This document shows positions 17,950-27,243 of a stretch of 64,000 nt of DNA, piece by piece. The notes under the pieces are model-generated. The model made no database searches. It saw only the letters and a program-made list of their open reading frames with translations, and was not told where the DNA came from. The translations under genes and the position numbers were made by a program. Source of the DNA: DAIDKA01 sp036498905 (lineage in GTDB: Bacteria; Pseudomonadota; Gammaproteobacteria; Steroidobacterales; Steroidobacteraceae); the NCBI GenBank assembly GCA_036498905.1, contig DASYER010000063.1:11165-75164 (forward strand). The letters run 5' to 3'. Within the stretch, counting starts at the first letter, position 1. Every line of letters starts with the position of its first letter.

Positions 17950-18041
17950 GCACCAGCAGGTGCGGAACGATGATCTCGCACCCCCGGCATCATCGTGGTT
18001 TCCACAAACCTGCCGGATGACGGATCGATTGCCAGGGTCGA

Positions 18042-18809
18042 ATGCCGCTGCCTGAGCCGCTTGAGATGCCCGCGTTCTATGATGAACCTGATCTCTATGA
18101 TGCGTTGCTGCCCGCTTCAGCTGCCCAGCTTAACTACTATTTGACCCTCGCCCGAAGCTGTGCGGGCAGGGTACTCGAGCTCGCTTGCGGCAGCGGGCAG
18201 CTCATCGTGCCAGTCGCCTGCGAGGGACTTGCGGCCACCGGATTGGATCTGTCACCGCAGATGCTATCTGCGGCAGGCCGTCGCGCAGCCGCTTCGGTTG
18301 CGCGAGTCCAGCTCGTCGAGGGCGATATGCGTGACTTCGATCTCGGACTGCGGTTTTCACTGATATTCATCGCGAGGAACTCACTTCTGCACTTGAGCGA
18401 GCCCGATGAATTTGCGGCTTTCTTTTCCTCCGTACGGCGCCATCTGGAGCCGGACGGAGTACTGGCATTCGATATCTTCAATCCGAATCTGCAACTGCTT
18501 TCCCGCCCGACGGGAGAGCGGTTCCAGGTGATGTCCAAGATTCTGCCGCAGCACGGAGAGGTGACTGTGGAAGTCGCGAATGACTATGATTGTCGATCGC
18601 AAATCAATCGGGCGACCTGGTTCATTTCGAGTGCGGGAAAACGCGATGCCTGGGTGTTTCCACTTCACCTGCGTTCCATTTTCCCTCGGGAACTGATGGC
18701 GCTGCTCGCCTTGAACGATATTCGTCTCACGCGCCGGGAGGGCGATTTTGGCGGCGGAAGCTTTACAAGCGCGAGCGCGAGTCAAGTGTGCCAATGTCGG
18801 ATTCGCTGA
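18042..18809 (+). CDS. Class I SAM-dependent methyltransferase
   Basis: 255 aa. Motif I is RVLELACGSGQLIVPVA, motif II GLDLSPQMLSAA, post-motif VEGDMRDFDLG and motif IV LIFIARNSLLHLSEPDE, the usual order for a Rossmann-fold methyltransferase of the methyltransf_25/11 type. The N-terminal FYDEPDLYDALLP is common in stand-alone members of unknown substrate. AGGG is six bases before the ATG. It is isolated from other genes on its strand. Confidence 0.8.
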   Translation: MPLPEPLEMPAFYDEPDLYDALLPASAAQLNYYLTLARSCAGRVLELACGSGQLIVPVACEGLAATGLDLSPQMLSAAGRRAAASVARVQLVEGDMRDFDLGLRFSLIFIARNSLLHLSEPDEFAAFFSSVRRHLEPDGVLAFDIFNPNLQLLSRPTGERFQVMSKILPQHGEVTVEVANDYDCRSQINRATWFISSAGKRDAWVFPLHLRSIFPRELMALLALNDIRLTRREGDFGGGSFTSASASQVCQCRIR

Positions 18810-18892
18810 CGTGTTGGCACTCAGACCCAATTATGGCTGACGGTCTTCCGGAAGGCTTCGGCGCTTAAACGAGGGAGCGCAAGTGCGCCGGC

Positions 18893-19600
18893 TCACGGCC
18901 GCTGTTTCTGTTGTGCTACCCGGCCATGCTCACCCGTTTCTCGTCGTGACATATCGGATGTTCCCAGCGACCGATAGAATTCCGCCGATGCATCGGCGAT
19001 GCGAAGCAACTCACCGGCAAAGTCTTCCAGTCGAGTACGTCGCGCCCGCGCCTGACGACGCAGGCATTCGAAGGCCTCCTGCTGGTCGAGCTTCAAATTT
19101 GCCATGACCAGACCGGTCGCGATTCCAACCTGCTTCCCGGTCCGTACCGCCACTGTCAGGCGCTCCGTTTGAGCCTGAAGTGCCTGCAATTCCTGGGACC
19201 GACGTAGCGCTGTGCGCACAACCGAAACAATCTGCTCCGGATTGATGGGCTTTACCAGATATGCCGTTGCACCGGCGGTCACGGCCGCGTTGCTGATCGC
19301 CTCGTCGACGCGGGCAGACAACAATACGAAAGGAACGAGGCAAAGCTCCGTCATTTTCCGCGCCAACTGAATGCCATCGAATTCGGGCATCTGATAGTCG
19401 ATGACCGCGAGCGACGGCCGCCTGATCAGACACGCTTCCAGAGCGGTGACGTTGTTGAGCGCTTCCACGACTTCGAATCCGGCGCTGCGCAGCGCGGCGC
19501 CCACGGTGGCCACGGTGGGCCGGTCCGCGCTTATGAGCAGAATGGGCTCGATGGCAGCGGTTTCGCGAGTTGCCTCGCCGGAAAGTGTAATTGTTTGCAT
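18893..19600 (-). CDS. Response regulator with ANTAR RNA-binding output
   Basis: 235 aa. Receiver domain at about 18-135 with phospho-acceptor D68 in LAVIDYQMPEFDG and conserved Lys in AYLVKPINPEQ. The ANTAR domain follows at about 148-205 (LTVAVRTGKQVGIATGLVMANLKLDQQEAFECLRRQA). ANTAR proteins act by antitermination, binding paired stem-loops in target leaders after phosphorylation. No nitrate or amidase genes are near. A kinase may be the orphan HATPase or the NarX-like kinase upstream on the same strand. Confidence 0.87.
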   Translation of the reverse strand: MQTITLSGEATRETAAIEPILLISADRPTVATVGAALRSAGFEVVEALNNVTALEACLIRRPSLAVIDYQMPEFDGIQLARKMTELCLVPFVLLSARVDEAISNAAVTAGATAYLVKPINPEQIVSVVRTALRRSQELQALQAQTERLTVAVRTGKQVGIATGLVMANLKLDQQEAFECLRRQARARRTRLEDFAGELLRIADASAEFYRSLGTSDMSRRETGEHGRVAQQKQRP

Positions 19601-19710
19601 ATTGCTGACTTCGCCCTACTGGAAGGTCCGCATCGCGGACCCATGAATGAATCCTAAGAGAGCCGGAGCGTGAAATCTCTACGGATGACTATGGAGTGCC
19701 GGGGAGATAA

Positions 19711-21537
19711 TCAAGTAGCCATCCGCGCCACGGCGGTCCGGCTCCAGGCCAGGATCTGACCCAGCGGCATCGGCCGACCGAGGAGATATCCCTGCGCCAT
19801 GTCGCAGCGCAAGGACTGCAGCACCGCCAGCTGCGGAAACGTCTCGACACCCTCTGCGATCACCCGAACGCCGATGTTTCGGGCGAGCTGCAGGACCGCA
19901 TGAGTTACGGCCATTAGCGCCCGGCCGCGCTCCGAAGTCAGATCGGCTGCGATGAACGATCTGTCAAGCTTGAAGACGTCGATCGGAAAATCGTACAGGC
20001 TCGCCAGTGACGAATATCCGGTCCCGAAGTCATCGACCGACAAGGCGACCCCGAGTCGCTTGATTTCCCGCATCGTGCCCTTGGCGGCGGCGAGGTTGGT
20101 TACCAGCTCACTCTCGGTGATTTCAAGGTGCAGGCATTTGGGATCGATTCCAGAGGCCGCCAGTACAGCGGAGATCTTGGCCGGCAGGCCGGTGTCGGTC
20201 AGTTGCCTGCGCGAGACGTTGACCGCGATAAAATCGGGAGCATTCTCGCCCATTTGCTGCTGCAGTTGCTTGAATTCAATACAGGCCTTCTTGAGAACCC
20301 AGTCGCCTATCGGGCCGATGAGACCACTGTTCACGGCGACGGGAATGAAGTCTGCGGGCGACACGGCCCCGAGTTTGGGATGCTGCCAGCGCAACAGTGA
20401 TTCAAGTCCGACAAATCTTCCGGACTCCAGGTTGATGATTGGCTGATAGGCGAGGGTAAGCTGCTGCGACTCAACGGCGAGTCGCAGTTCACGTTCCGTA
20501 TTCGCTTTTCTCTCTATTCGTCGGCGCAGTGCCGAATCGAATACCACGTGGCAACCTCTGCCGGCGGCCTTTGCCTCGTACATCGCGGCGTCGCCATCGC
20601 GTAGTAATCCGCCGGCGTTGGTGTGGCTGTGGGAGCCATGGACAATTCCGATGCTGATGGAACTGGCCACTCGCAGTTCATCGATGGAGTATTCGCGGCT
20701 CAATTCCTGGATAAGGCGCTTCGCAACTTCCTCGGCGTCCGTCGGATCGTGCAAGTCCTCGAGCAGAACGGCGAACTCATCGCCTCCAAGACGCGCGATA
20801 GGCAGTTCACTGGCGTCATTGTGGATCAGGTCCCGGATGCGAGTGGTGGCGCAAACACGCGCAGCCGCCTGCCGCAGAAGATCGTCGCCTGCATCATGGC
20901 CGTATGCGTCGTTAAGTTGCTTGAAGTGGTCAAAATCGAGGACCAGTAATGCGAAGTGACTTTTCAGGCCCGCATTCACTCTTGAAAGGCACTCCTCGAT
21001 CCGAGGTAGCAATCCATCGCGATTCAACAAGCCGGTCAGACTATCGTGGCGGGCCTGGTATTCAAGGCCGCACAACAGGGCCCGCGCATTGAGCACTGCC
21101 CGCACGCGCGCGCGCAGTTCCATGGCTCTGAGCGGCTTGCGCAGGAATTCCACGGCGCCTTCTTCAAGGGCAACGCCGGGGACCGAGTCATCGTCCGGAC
21201 TTGTAAGGAAGATGATCGAAATAGGGCGCGGGTGCGCTTGCGCGTGCAGTTTCTGCAACATCTCCATTGCGGCAAAGTCGGGCAGCTGGCAATCCACAAG
21301 CACCAGATCCGGCAACCAGTCGCCAAGCTGCAGCAAGGCCTCGCTGCCTGAGTTCACCTGGTAGACATCCAGGTTGAGGTCGCGTAGCTGCCCCTCGACG
21401 ATGGCGTGGACTTGCGGACAGCCATCGATCAGCAGAACCGTCCGGCGCTCGGCCGCTCGCCGGACGGCCTTTCTTACGCAGCCAGGCGCCTCAGCCGAGG
21501 CGGCATCACCGGGGTGCGAATGAGGGCAAATGTTCAT
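19711..21537 (-). CDS. REC-GGDEF-EAL cyclic-di-GMP enzyme
   Basis: 608 aa. Receiver domain (about 32-150; D82 in LVLVDCQLPDF, Lys in EFLRKPLRAME), diguanylate cyclase domain with an intact GGDEF at 251-255 and FDHFKQLNDAYGHDAGDDLL, then an EAL domain from about 355 with ESLLRW (E379), NVSRRQL, LEITESEL, DDFGTGYSSL, LDRSFI and IAEGVET. All key residues look present, so it may both make and degrade c-di-GMP under phosphorylation control. It lies 21 bases after the HDOD gene and is probably in one transcript with the HATPase-HDOD pair. Confidence 0.9.
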   Translation of the reverse strand: MNICPHSHPGDAASAEAPGCVRKAVRRAAERRTVLLIDGCPQVHAIVEGQLRDLNLDVYQVNSGSEALLQLGDWLPDLVLVDCQLPDFAAMEMLQKLHAQAHPRPISIIFLTSPDDDSVPGVALEEGAVEFLRKPLRAMELRARVRAVLNARALLCGLEYQARHDSLTGLLNRDGLLPRIEECLSRVNAGLKSHFALLVLDFDHFKQLNDAYGHDAGDDLLRQAAARVCATTRIRDLIHNDASELPIARLGGDEFAVLLEDLHDPTDAEEVAKRLIQELSREYSIDELRVASSISIGIVHGSHSHTNAGGLLRDGDAAMYEAKAAGRGCHVVFDSALRRRIERKANTERELRLAVESQQLTLAYQPIINLESGRFVGLESLLRWQHPKLGAVSPADFIPVAVNSGLIGPIGDWVLKKACIEFKQLQQQMGENAPDFIAVNVSRRQLTDTGLPAKISAVLAASGIDPKCLHLEITESELVTNLAAAKGTMREIKRLGVALSVDDFGTGYSSLASLYDFPIDVFKLDRSFIAADLTSERGRALMAVTHAVLQLARNIGVRVIAEGVETFPQLAVLQSLRCDMAQGYLLGRPMPLGQILAWSRTAVARMAT

Positions 21538-21558
21538 GACTGTGTGGATGGCTAAGCG

Positions 21559-22413
21559 TCAAGTTCGGATGAGCGCGCCAAGCGTCAGGGCTTCACCAGC
21601 CATCCGACTGGCGAACTCCGGCAGGTTCGCCTCGGTGAGCCGAAACTCCTGGAGGGGTAAATCGGAGGCCACAAGCGGCTCGCCCTCTGGCAGCCTGTCA
21701 GGATGCAGATGGGCGCACTGATCGGCGACGGCCAGCAATCGATGACCTGAAGTGGAGTTCTTCTGCACCGCCAGGTGGTGATCCAAAACGGCATCGGCGA
21801 ATTCCACCGGTAAGTCCCACTGGGCGAGGAGCGCTGCGCCGAGGACTGCATGTCCGGCTTCTGGCGGCGGTGGCTTCACCAGCCCATCGAGCGCCGTGGG
21901 CGCCCCGACCGTCGGCACCTGGCTGTCACTCTTTAGCTGCAGCTGTACCAACCATCCCAGATCGTGCAGCAGACCGAGCACGAAGGCGGCTTCCGGTGCC
22001 CAGGTTCCGGACGGGCATCTACGCGCCAAATGCCGGGCGGCGACCGCTGTGATCAGACTGTGGTGGCGCAACTGATTGAAGTATCCCAGATGCACAGTCC
22101 CAAGCTGGCTGACGGTGCCGTCGAGACTGGCTGCCATCGCAATCCCGGTGACCGCGGCTGTGCCGAGTATCTCCAGAGCACGCCCAATCGAATCGATTGC
22201 GCGGGACGCTCCATAGAATGCAGAATTCGCGACCTTCAGTACACGCGCGGCGAGCGCTGGATCGGCGTGCAGGAGTGCACTGAGCTGCTCGTACTGGGAA
22301 CTTGCCTCGGGCTCGCCGATAATTTTCAGTAACCTGCCGTCCATGGTCGGAAGCGATGACAGGTTGGCAATTTCCCGGCGCGCGCGGGCGACGGCTTCTG
22401 TCGTCGCGGTCAT
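21559..22413 (-). CDS. HDOD-domain signalling protein
   Basis: 284 aa. The HDOD domain spans about residues 14-215: LSSLPTMDGRLLKIIG..., ALLHADPALAARVLKVANSAFYGASRAIDSIGRALEILG, then HSLITAVAARHLARR, AFVLGLLHDLG and LGAALLAQWDLPVEFADAV. This is a degenerate HD hydrolase fold used as a signalling scaffold near c-di-GMP and chemotaxis genes. The catalytic HD pair is only partly kept (LLHDLG), so enzymatic activity is doubtful. Its ATG overlaps the stop of the HATPase gene by four bases. Confidence 0.82.
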   Translation of the reverse strand: MTATTEAVARARREIANLSSLPTMDGRLLKIIGEPEASSQYEQLSALLHADPALAARVLKVANSAFYGASRAIDSIGRALEILGTAAVTGIAMAASLDGTVSQLGTVHLGYFNQLRHHSLITAVAARHLARRCPSGTWAPEAAFVLGLLHDLGWLVQLQLKSDSQVPTVGAPTALDGLVKPPPPEAGHAVLGAALLAQWDLPVEFADAVLDHHLAVQKNSTSGHRLLAVADQCAHLHPDRLPEGEPLVASDLPLQEFRLTEANLPEFASRMAGEALTLGALIRT

Positions 22414-23186
22414 GGTGACTTATCCGATCGGGTCTGAGGCGCGCGCTCCGAAACAGCAAGGGGCAAATCAATCCGAATCATGGTGCCGATGCCCGCATGT
22501 GCTTCGATGTCGAGCTGTCCGCCATGTGCCTTGACGATACTGCAGGCCATCTGCAGGCCGGCGTCTTCGCGTCGCAGCACGGGCCTGGCGTCGAAGCCGC
22601 TCTGAGGGAGAGCGTTGATGCGGTCCTGATCCATGCCAATGCCGTTGTCCACGACCGTGAGGCGTACGACCCTCCGAGGAGCGGCGCAATCCGAATAGTC
22701 CGCGGCGTAGGGGCCGTGAGCGAAGGTGATCAGCGCGACGCCGATATCGATCTGCCCGTGGGGGACTTCAATTGTTCTGACCAGGCTCAGTACCACGTGC
22801 AACAGCGCGCGCTTGAGTGCCAAGGGATTGCCGTGCAGCAGTGGGGAGTGGCTGTCCTCGGAGAGAGTGATCCTGGCCCTGCCTCGGACGCTTGCACGAA
22901 GCATCGGCAGAATGTCCCTGGCCATGGCGTCGACCGAGAATTCACTCCACACCTCGAGGTCGTCATTGCTGGCAGCGAAGATTTGTCCAAGTACGGCATT
23001 GGCGAAGCCGATCATGTCTGCCAGTTGCGCCAGGCGAAGGCAGTCGGGGCGGCCCATGGGCGATTCGCCGACCATGCCGCGCGCGAGTTCCCCTGCCGGA
23101 CCCAGAACTGCGCGAAGTTCGTCCACTGTGGCCAGCGCAGGAGTGCACACGACTCCCAGCGACAGGATTGAATTTGATTGAGGCAT
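22410..23186 (-). CDS. Histidine-kinase-like ATPase protein without clear H-box
   Basis: 258 aa from the ATG at 23186. The C-terminal half is a HATPase_c domain: N-box region HGNPLALKRALLHVVLSLV (the usual Asn is not obvious), G1 VVDNGIGMDQDRI, G2-like DAGLQMACSIVKAHGGQLDIEA and GIGTMIRIDLPL. The N-terminal half is helical (LRLAQLADMIGFANAVLGQIF) but has no H-E-x-x-x-P H-box. It could be a kinase needing a partner, or a degenerate sensor. Coupled by ATGA to the HDOD gene, which suggests a complex. Confidence 0.72.
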   Translation of the reverse strand: MPQSNSILSLGVVCTPALATVDELRAVLGPAGELARGMVGESPMGRPDCLRLAQLADMIGFANAVLGQIFAASNDDLEVWSEFSVDAMARDILPMLRASVRGRARITLSEDSHSPLLHGNPLALKRALLHVVLSLVRTIEVPHGQIDIGVALITFAHGPYAADYSDCAAPRRVVRLTVVDNGIGMDQDRINALPQSGFDARPVLRREDAGLQMACSIVKAHGGQLDIEAHAGIGTMIRIDLPLAVSERAPQTRSDKSP

Positions 23187-23348
23187 AATCCGCAGTGACT
23201 CCGCTCGAGCCGTCAAGTGTCAGGCGCTGTACCTTAGAGCGCAGCAGCGGAGTCTGGAATACGGAATTGACCTGAGTGGCGCCGGGACCAATAGGTAGTT
23301 GATTGAGGCAGGAGCAGGAAGCGCAAATCTGCTGCGCCGCACGCGGCG

Positions 23349-23999
23349 TCAGTCGGTCACGATCTTGTTCCGAATGGCGTATCGCACCAGGTCAGCGAAG
23401 GAGGCGAAATCCATTTTATGCATTATGTTGCTACGGTGGGTTTCGACGGTCTTTACGCTCAGGCCCAGAAGTCGTGCAATGTCCTTATTATTGTTACCTT
23501 CTGCGAGCAGCTGCACGATTTCGCGTTCACGCGGCGACAGGGTGGCAAGACCGGCATCCACCGAGCGTGCACCGGTCCCCAGATAGCCCTGCAATACTCG
23601 CTGCGCGACTATCGATGAGAAAAATGGTCGCTCTTCGAGCAGGGCTTCCACGGCACTGACCAGTGTCGTGCCCGCATCGGATTTTAAAACATAGCCCATC
23701 GCGCCGGCGTCCAGCACTTCGCGCACCAGTTGCTCCGATTCGTGTGCGGTGACGATCAGAATGCGGGTCTTCGGAACCGCGCTATGCAGCCGTCGTGTGG
23801 TCTCCAGACCGTTGAGTTCCGGCATGGTCAGATCCAGAACGGCAATATCAGGAAGCAGTTGCTCGGCCAGCTCGCAGGCCTTGCGACCATTGGAGGCCTC
23901 CGCTACTACCGACCAGCCCTGTTTTTCTGACAATGTTGAAGCAAGACCGCGCCGGACCAGTGGGTGATCATCGGCGATGAGGATGCGGACGGTTCGCAT
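23349..23999 (-). CDS. NarL/FixJ-family response regulator
   Basis: 216 aa. Receiver domain with D56 (IAVLDLTMPELNG) and Lys in GYVLKSDAGTTL, followed by a LuxR-type helix-turn-helix at about 149-193 (LSPREREIVQLLAEGNNNKDIARLLGLSVKTVETH). It starts 13 bases after the stop of the adjoining histidine kinase gene and is almost surely its partner. The likely role is DNA-binding transcription control; the targets are unknown. Confidence 0.92.
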   Translation of the reverse strand: MRTVRILIADDHPLVRRGLASTLSEKQGWSVVAEASNGRKACELAEQLLPDIAVLDLTMPELNGLETTRRLHSAVPKTRILIVTAHESEQLVREVLDAGAMGYVLKSDAGTTLVSAVEALLEERPFFSSIVAQRVLQGYLGTGARSVDAGLATLSPREREIVQLLAEGNNNKDIARLLGLSVKTVETHRSNIMHKMDFASFADLVRYAIRNKIVTD

Positions 24000-24012
24000 G
24001 GGGAGGGTTGCC

Positions 24013-26055
24013 TTACACCGGGACGGTGGCCCGAACGCAGGTGCCGGTCGGGCTCGAGAGGATTGTAAGCTGTCCGCCGAGTTGACGCAGCCGCTCCCGC
24101 ATGCCGCTCAGACCGACGCCGCGCCCGATCGGATCCGGCGCATTGTCCGAGTCTTGAACCACCGGCATTCCTTGGCCCGCATCCTGCACTTCGAGTGTGA
24201 CGGCCTTGGAATTCAGCGTTAACTGAATCGTGACCGACGGGCTCTGAGCGTGGCGATGCACATTGCTTATGGCTTCCTGGACTACGCGGAACAGGGCCAA
24301 CTCCAGATCGCGCGTCAATCGAGGCAATGTCTCGGGCAGCCGCAGGACCACATTGATGTCGCTGCGGCGGGTGAGCCCATCCGCCAGCCAGCGAAGGGCG
24401 CTCAGCAGGCCAATTTCGTCCAGCAGGGGAGGATGCAGCAGGTAGGAGGCCGTACGAATATCGGAGGAACAGCGATGAGCCAGTGCTGCGCAGTCGGCAA
24501 TCAGCGGCAGATTTGAGGAGCCTTCGGCCTCCGCCTGTCGCTGCAGGCGCGCCAGCTGCATACCCAAAGCGGTGAGAATCTGCCCAGTGGAGTCGTGCAG
24601 ATCACGACCTATGCGTCGGCGCTCGTCATCCTGCAGTTGAATCAGCGTACCGGCGAGCTGCTGCAGTTCGCGCAGCGTCGACTCGCGCTCTTCATACACT
24701 TTCTTACGTCGCGTAATATCGAGAAATACGGCCAGGGTCAGACGGCGGTGATCGGCTTCAATTCCTGTCAGGTTTACTTCGGCGATCATGGGCTCATCGT
24801 TGTCCAGGCGCCTGCAGGTCCATTCAAAGCACGCCGTGCCTTGTTCGAGCGCTTCCTGAATCTTCTCCCGCATGCTGGCCTCGGACGATCGCCCGTCCGG
24901 CTGGGTCGGTGGCGCCAGATCACGGGGCTGAAGGCCTTTCAATTCTCCAACGCTGAGAGCGCCGAACATCTTGGCGCTGCGCGCATTGCAATCCACAAAA
25001 TGCTCGCCATCGTGGAGCAGAACTCCAAAGGCCGCATTGTTGAATAGCGCGCGATAGTGCCGCTCCCGTCGCCGAAGCGTCCCGAGAAAGTAAATGACCC
25101 CACCCGCCGCGGCCAATATGACGAAGGAAAGGGCGCCGGCCAGCGCCAGCGTTTCGCGCCGCCTGTCGGACCAGCTTGCCAGTGTTGCGGCCTCAAATTG
25201 CCAGGCTGCAGAGGCGATCGGATAACCAGTCACGCGCCTGACGGCTATCACATTCGGTTCGTGAGTTGTCAAAGTGGGCGCGACTATCAGTCCCCCGCTG
25301 GCCGGCAACGCGAGCCCGCGACGGAATGATTCGGCGGAGGCGAAATTCTTGCCGCGCAACGATGCGTATTTTGGGTCGGGAAAAGCCTCGAGTACGGTAG
25401 AGTCAACGTTGAATAATCCGGCGCCGCTATCCGGTTGGGTGGAGCTGAAAATCGGCGCCATCGTATCGAACGCAAACATGGCACCGGCCCAGAGATTGCC
25501 GACCCGATGCATAACCGGGACGATATGCTCGCCTGGGCGATCGGGGTCCGGCATCGGCCCACCGACCCAACTTTGCGCGGCGCCGACCGACAATATCGGT
25601 TTGAGCCAGGCAGGCAGCTCGCTCAGCGAGTCGTGGCGGCCACCACGCGCCATCAGATCGAATCGCGATGGATCTGCGAGAAACAGCGCTCTAACATAGG
25701 CGCCGCCGGTCAGCATGTGATCCAGGGTTTTCAGTACTTGGGTGGTTGGTGCGGCGGCAAATCCGCGCTCCCCGCCGAGCTCATTGGCCGCAGCCTCGGC
25801 AGCGCCGACCCCATCTCCCAGCATGGCTTCGACCTGTGCGTTAAGAGAAGTGCTTTGGCCGCGTAGGCGGTTCTGCGAAGTCGCAACGGTCAGGCGATGG
25901 TCGGATTTGACAACATGTAGCGCATAGCTCCATGTTCCAATGAGCAGAATCGCCGAGTAGCCGAGCACGATGGCATTCAGCGCCGCGAACGAGTTTGTCG
26001 TCCCTGCGCCTGACCGGATGGCTGTGTACAACCGTGACAGTGCGCCCAAGATCAT
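24013..26055 (-). CDS. Membrane sensor histidine kinase, NarX/DesK (HisKA_3) type with PAS domain
   Basis: 680 aa. One helix near residues 22-45, a ~250-residue periplasmic sensor with a Cache-like character, a second helix at 303-325, a PAS domain (330-450, ending in the PAC strand LAVFLDITRR) and the HisKA_3 dimerisation box DDERRRIGRDLHDSTGQIL with H487. The ATPase domain has ALFRVVQEAISNVHRHA (N-box), DAGQGMP and GVGLSGMRERLRQLGG. It partners the NarL-type regulator immediately downstream. The periplasmic ligand is unknown. Confidence 0.9.
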   Translation of the reverse strand: MILGALSRLYTAIRSGAGTTNSFAALNAIVLGYSAILLIGTWSYALHVVKSDHRLTVATSQNRLRGQSTSLNAQVEAMLGDGVGAAEAAANELGGERGFAAAPTTQVLKTLDHMLTGGAYVRALFLADPSRFDLMARGGRHDSLSELPAWLKPILSVGAAQSWVGGPMPDPDRPGEHIVPVMHRVGNLWAGAMFAFDTMAPIFSSTQPDSGAGLFNVDSTVLEAFPDPKYASLRGKNFASAESFRRGLALPASGGLIVAPTLTTHEPNVIAVRRVTGYPIASAAWQFEAATLASWSDRRRETLALAGALSFVILAAAGGVIYFLGTLRRRERHYRALFNNAAFGVLLHDGEHFVDCNARSAKMFGALSVGELKGLQPRDLAPPTQPDGRSSEASMREKIQEALEQGTACFEWTCRRLDNDEPMIAEVNLTGIEADHRRLTLAVFLDITRRKKVYEERESTLRELQQLAGTLIQLQDDERRRIGRDLHDSTGQILTALGMQLARLQRQAEAEGSSNLPLIADCAALAHRCSSDIRTASYLLHPPLLDEIGLLSALRWLADGLTRRSDINVVLRLPETLPRLTRDLELALFRVVQEAISNVHRHAQSPSVTIQLTLNSKAVTLEVQDAGQGMPVVQDSDNAPDPIGRGVGLSGMRERLRQLGGQLTILSSPTGTCVRATVPV

Positions 26056-26127
26056 AAGTAGCCAGTATGGCGTGCCTGGAAGTTCCGGCGCCAGCGGATT
26101 CCGTGTTGCAGTGCGCGTCGAACGCGG

Positions 26128-27243
26128 TTAAGCGCAATCGGCCTTGCGGGTAATGTCCATGGCCGCGGCCAAGACACACAATTGACTGCCGATTGCAGTC
26201 AGCGGCAGCACCTGGCATGCCGCTCCCGCTTCTACGGCGGCACCCGGCATGCCCCATACGACGCTGCTCGCCTCGTCTTGCGCGATCGTCGGACTACCGG
26301 CATCACGCATCTCCTTCAGACCTTCGGCGCCGTCCTTACCCATGCCCGTCAGAATGGCGCCAATGGCGTTGCGGCCGGCCTGTTGTGCCACCGAGCGAAA
26401 CAACACATCCACCGAGGGCTTGTGCCGGTTCACCGCCGGTCCATCGTCCAATCGACAGATGTACCGGGCACCGTCGCGGACAAGCAGCAGGTGCCGATCT
26501 CCCGGTGCGATATAGACATGGCCCGACAACACCTGTTGTCCGTCCTGTGCCTCGCACACGGTTACCTTACAGCAGGCATTCATCCGCTTCGCAAACTGTG
26601 CGCTGAAGTCCTTCGGAATGTGCTGCGTGACCAGCACCCCGGGCGCATCCGGCGGCAATCCCATCAGTACTTCCCTGATGGCCGCCGTGCCTCCCGTTGA
26701 GGCGCCGATCGCGATGATGCGGTCGGTGGTCCGGAATCGCGGCGGGGGAGCCTTGGCAAGCACGACGTCGGCGCTGTGCCGGGGCGATGAGGGCAGGGAG
26801 CCAGACGGCAATTCGGCCAGACGGTGCACCCTCGCCTGGGCGGCCATTTTCACTTTCTCGATGAGTTCTGCCCGATACTCGCCAAGCGTGGCGGCCAGAT
26901 CAATTTGTGGTTTGGGCAGATAATCCACTGCGCCCAGAGACAGCGCCTCGAGGGTGATGTCGGCACCGTGGCCGGTGAGCGATGAGACCATCACGACCGG
27001 CATCGGGCGCAAACGCATCAAATTGCGCAGGAACGTGATGCCGTCCATCTTCGGCATTTCTACATCCAACGTGAGCACGTCCGGGCGAAGTTCCTTGATT
27101 TTCTCCCGGGCCATATAGGCATCCGTAGCCGTGCCGACCACCTCGACGGTACTGTCGCTGGACAGCAACTCGGTCAGGATCCGACGTACCAGGGCCGAAT
27201 CATCGATGATCAGTACCCGAGTTCGAGCACTACTGTGGGTCAT
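26128..27243 (-). CDS. cheB: Protein-glutamate methylesterase/deamidase CheB (unit 2)
   Basis: 371 aa. Receiver domain with the phospho-Asp in DVLTLDVEMPKMDGITFL, a linker, then the methylesterase domain with catalytic Ser in IAIGASTGGTAAI, His in VTQHIPKDFSAQFA and Asp in ILTGMGKDGAEGL. It demethylates receptor glutamates in adaptation. The ATG at 27243 has AAGGAG eight bases upstream; a GTG nine bases earlier is less likely. It overlaps the cheD stop by 14 bases. It is a paralogue of the CheB at 35822. Confidence 0.93.
   Translation of the reverse strand: MTHSSARTRVLIIDDSALVRRILTELLSSDSTVEVVGTATDAYMAREKIKELRPDVLTLDVEMPKMDGITFLRNLMRLRPMPVVMVSSLTGHGADITLEALSLGAVDYLPKPQIDLAATLGEYRAELIEKVKMAAQARVHRLAELPSGSLPSSPRHSADVVLAKAPPPRFRTTDRIIAIGASTGGTAAIREVLMGLPPDAPGVLVTQHIPKDFSAQFAKRMNACCKVTVCEAQDGQQVLSGHVYIAPGDRHLLLVRDGARYICRLDDGPAVNRHKPSVDVLFRSVAQQAGRNAIGAILTGMGKDGAEGLKEMRDAGSPTIAQDEASSVVWGMPGAAVEAGAACQVLPLTAIGSQLCVLAAAMDITRKADCA

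Noticed and set aside
23349..26055. Nitrate sensing role for the NarX/NarL-like pair
   Set aside because: No nitrate-binding P-box helix is recognisable in the sensor and no nitrate reductase genes are near; only the family type is supported.
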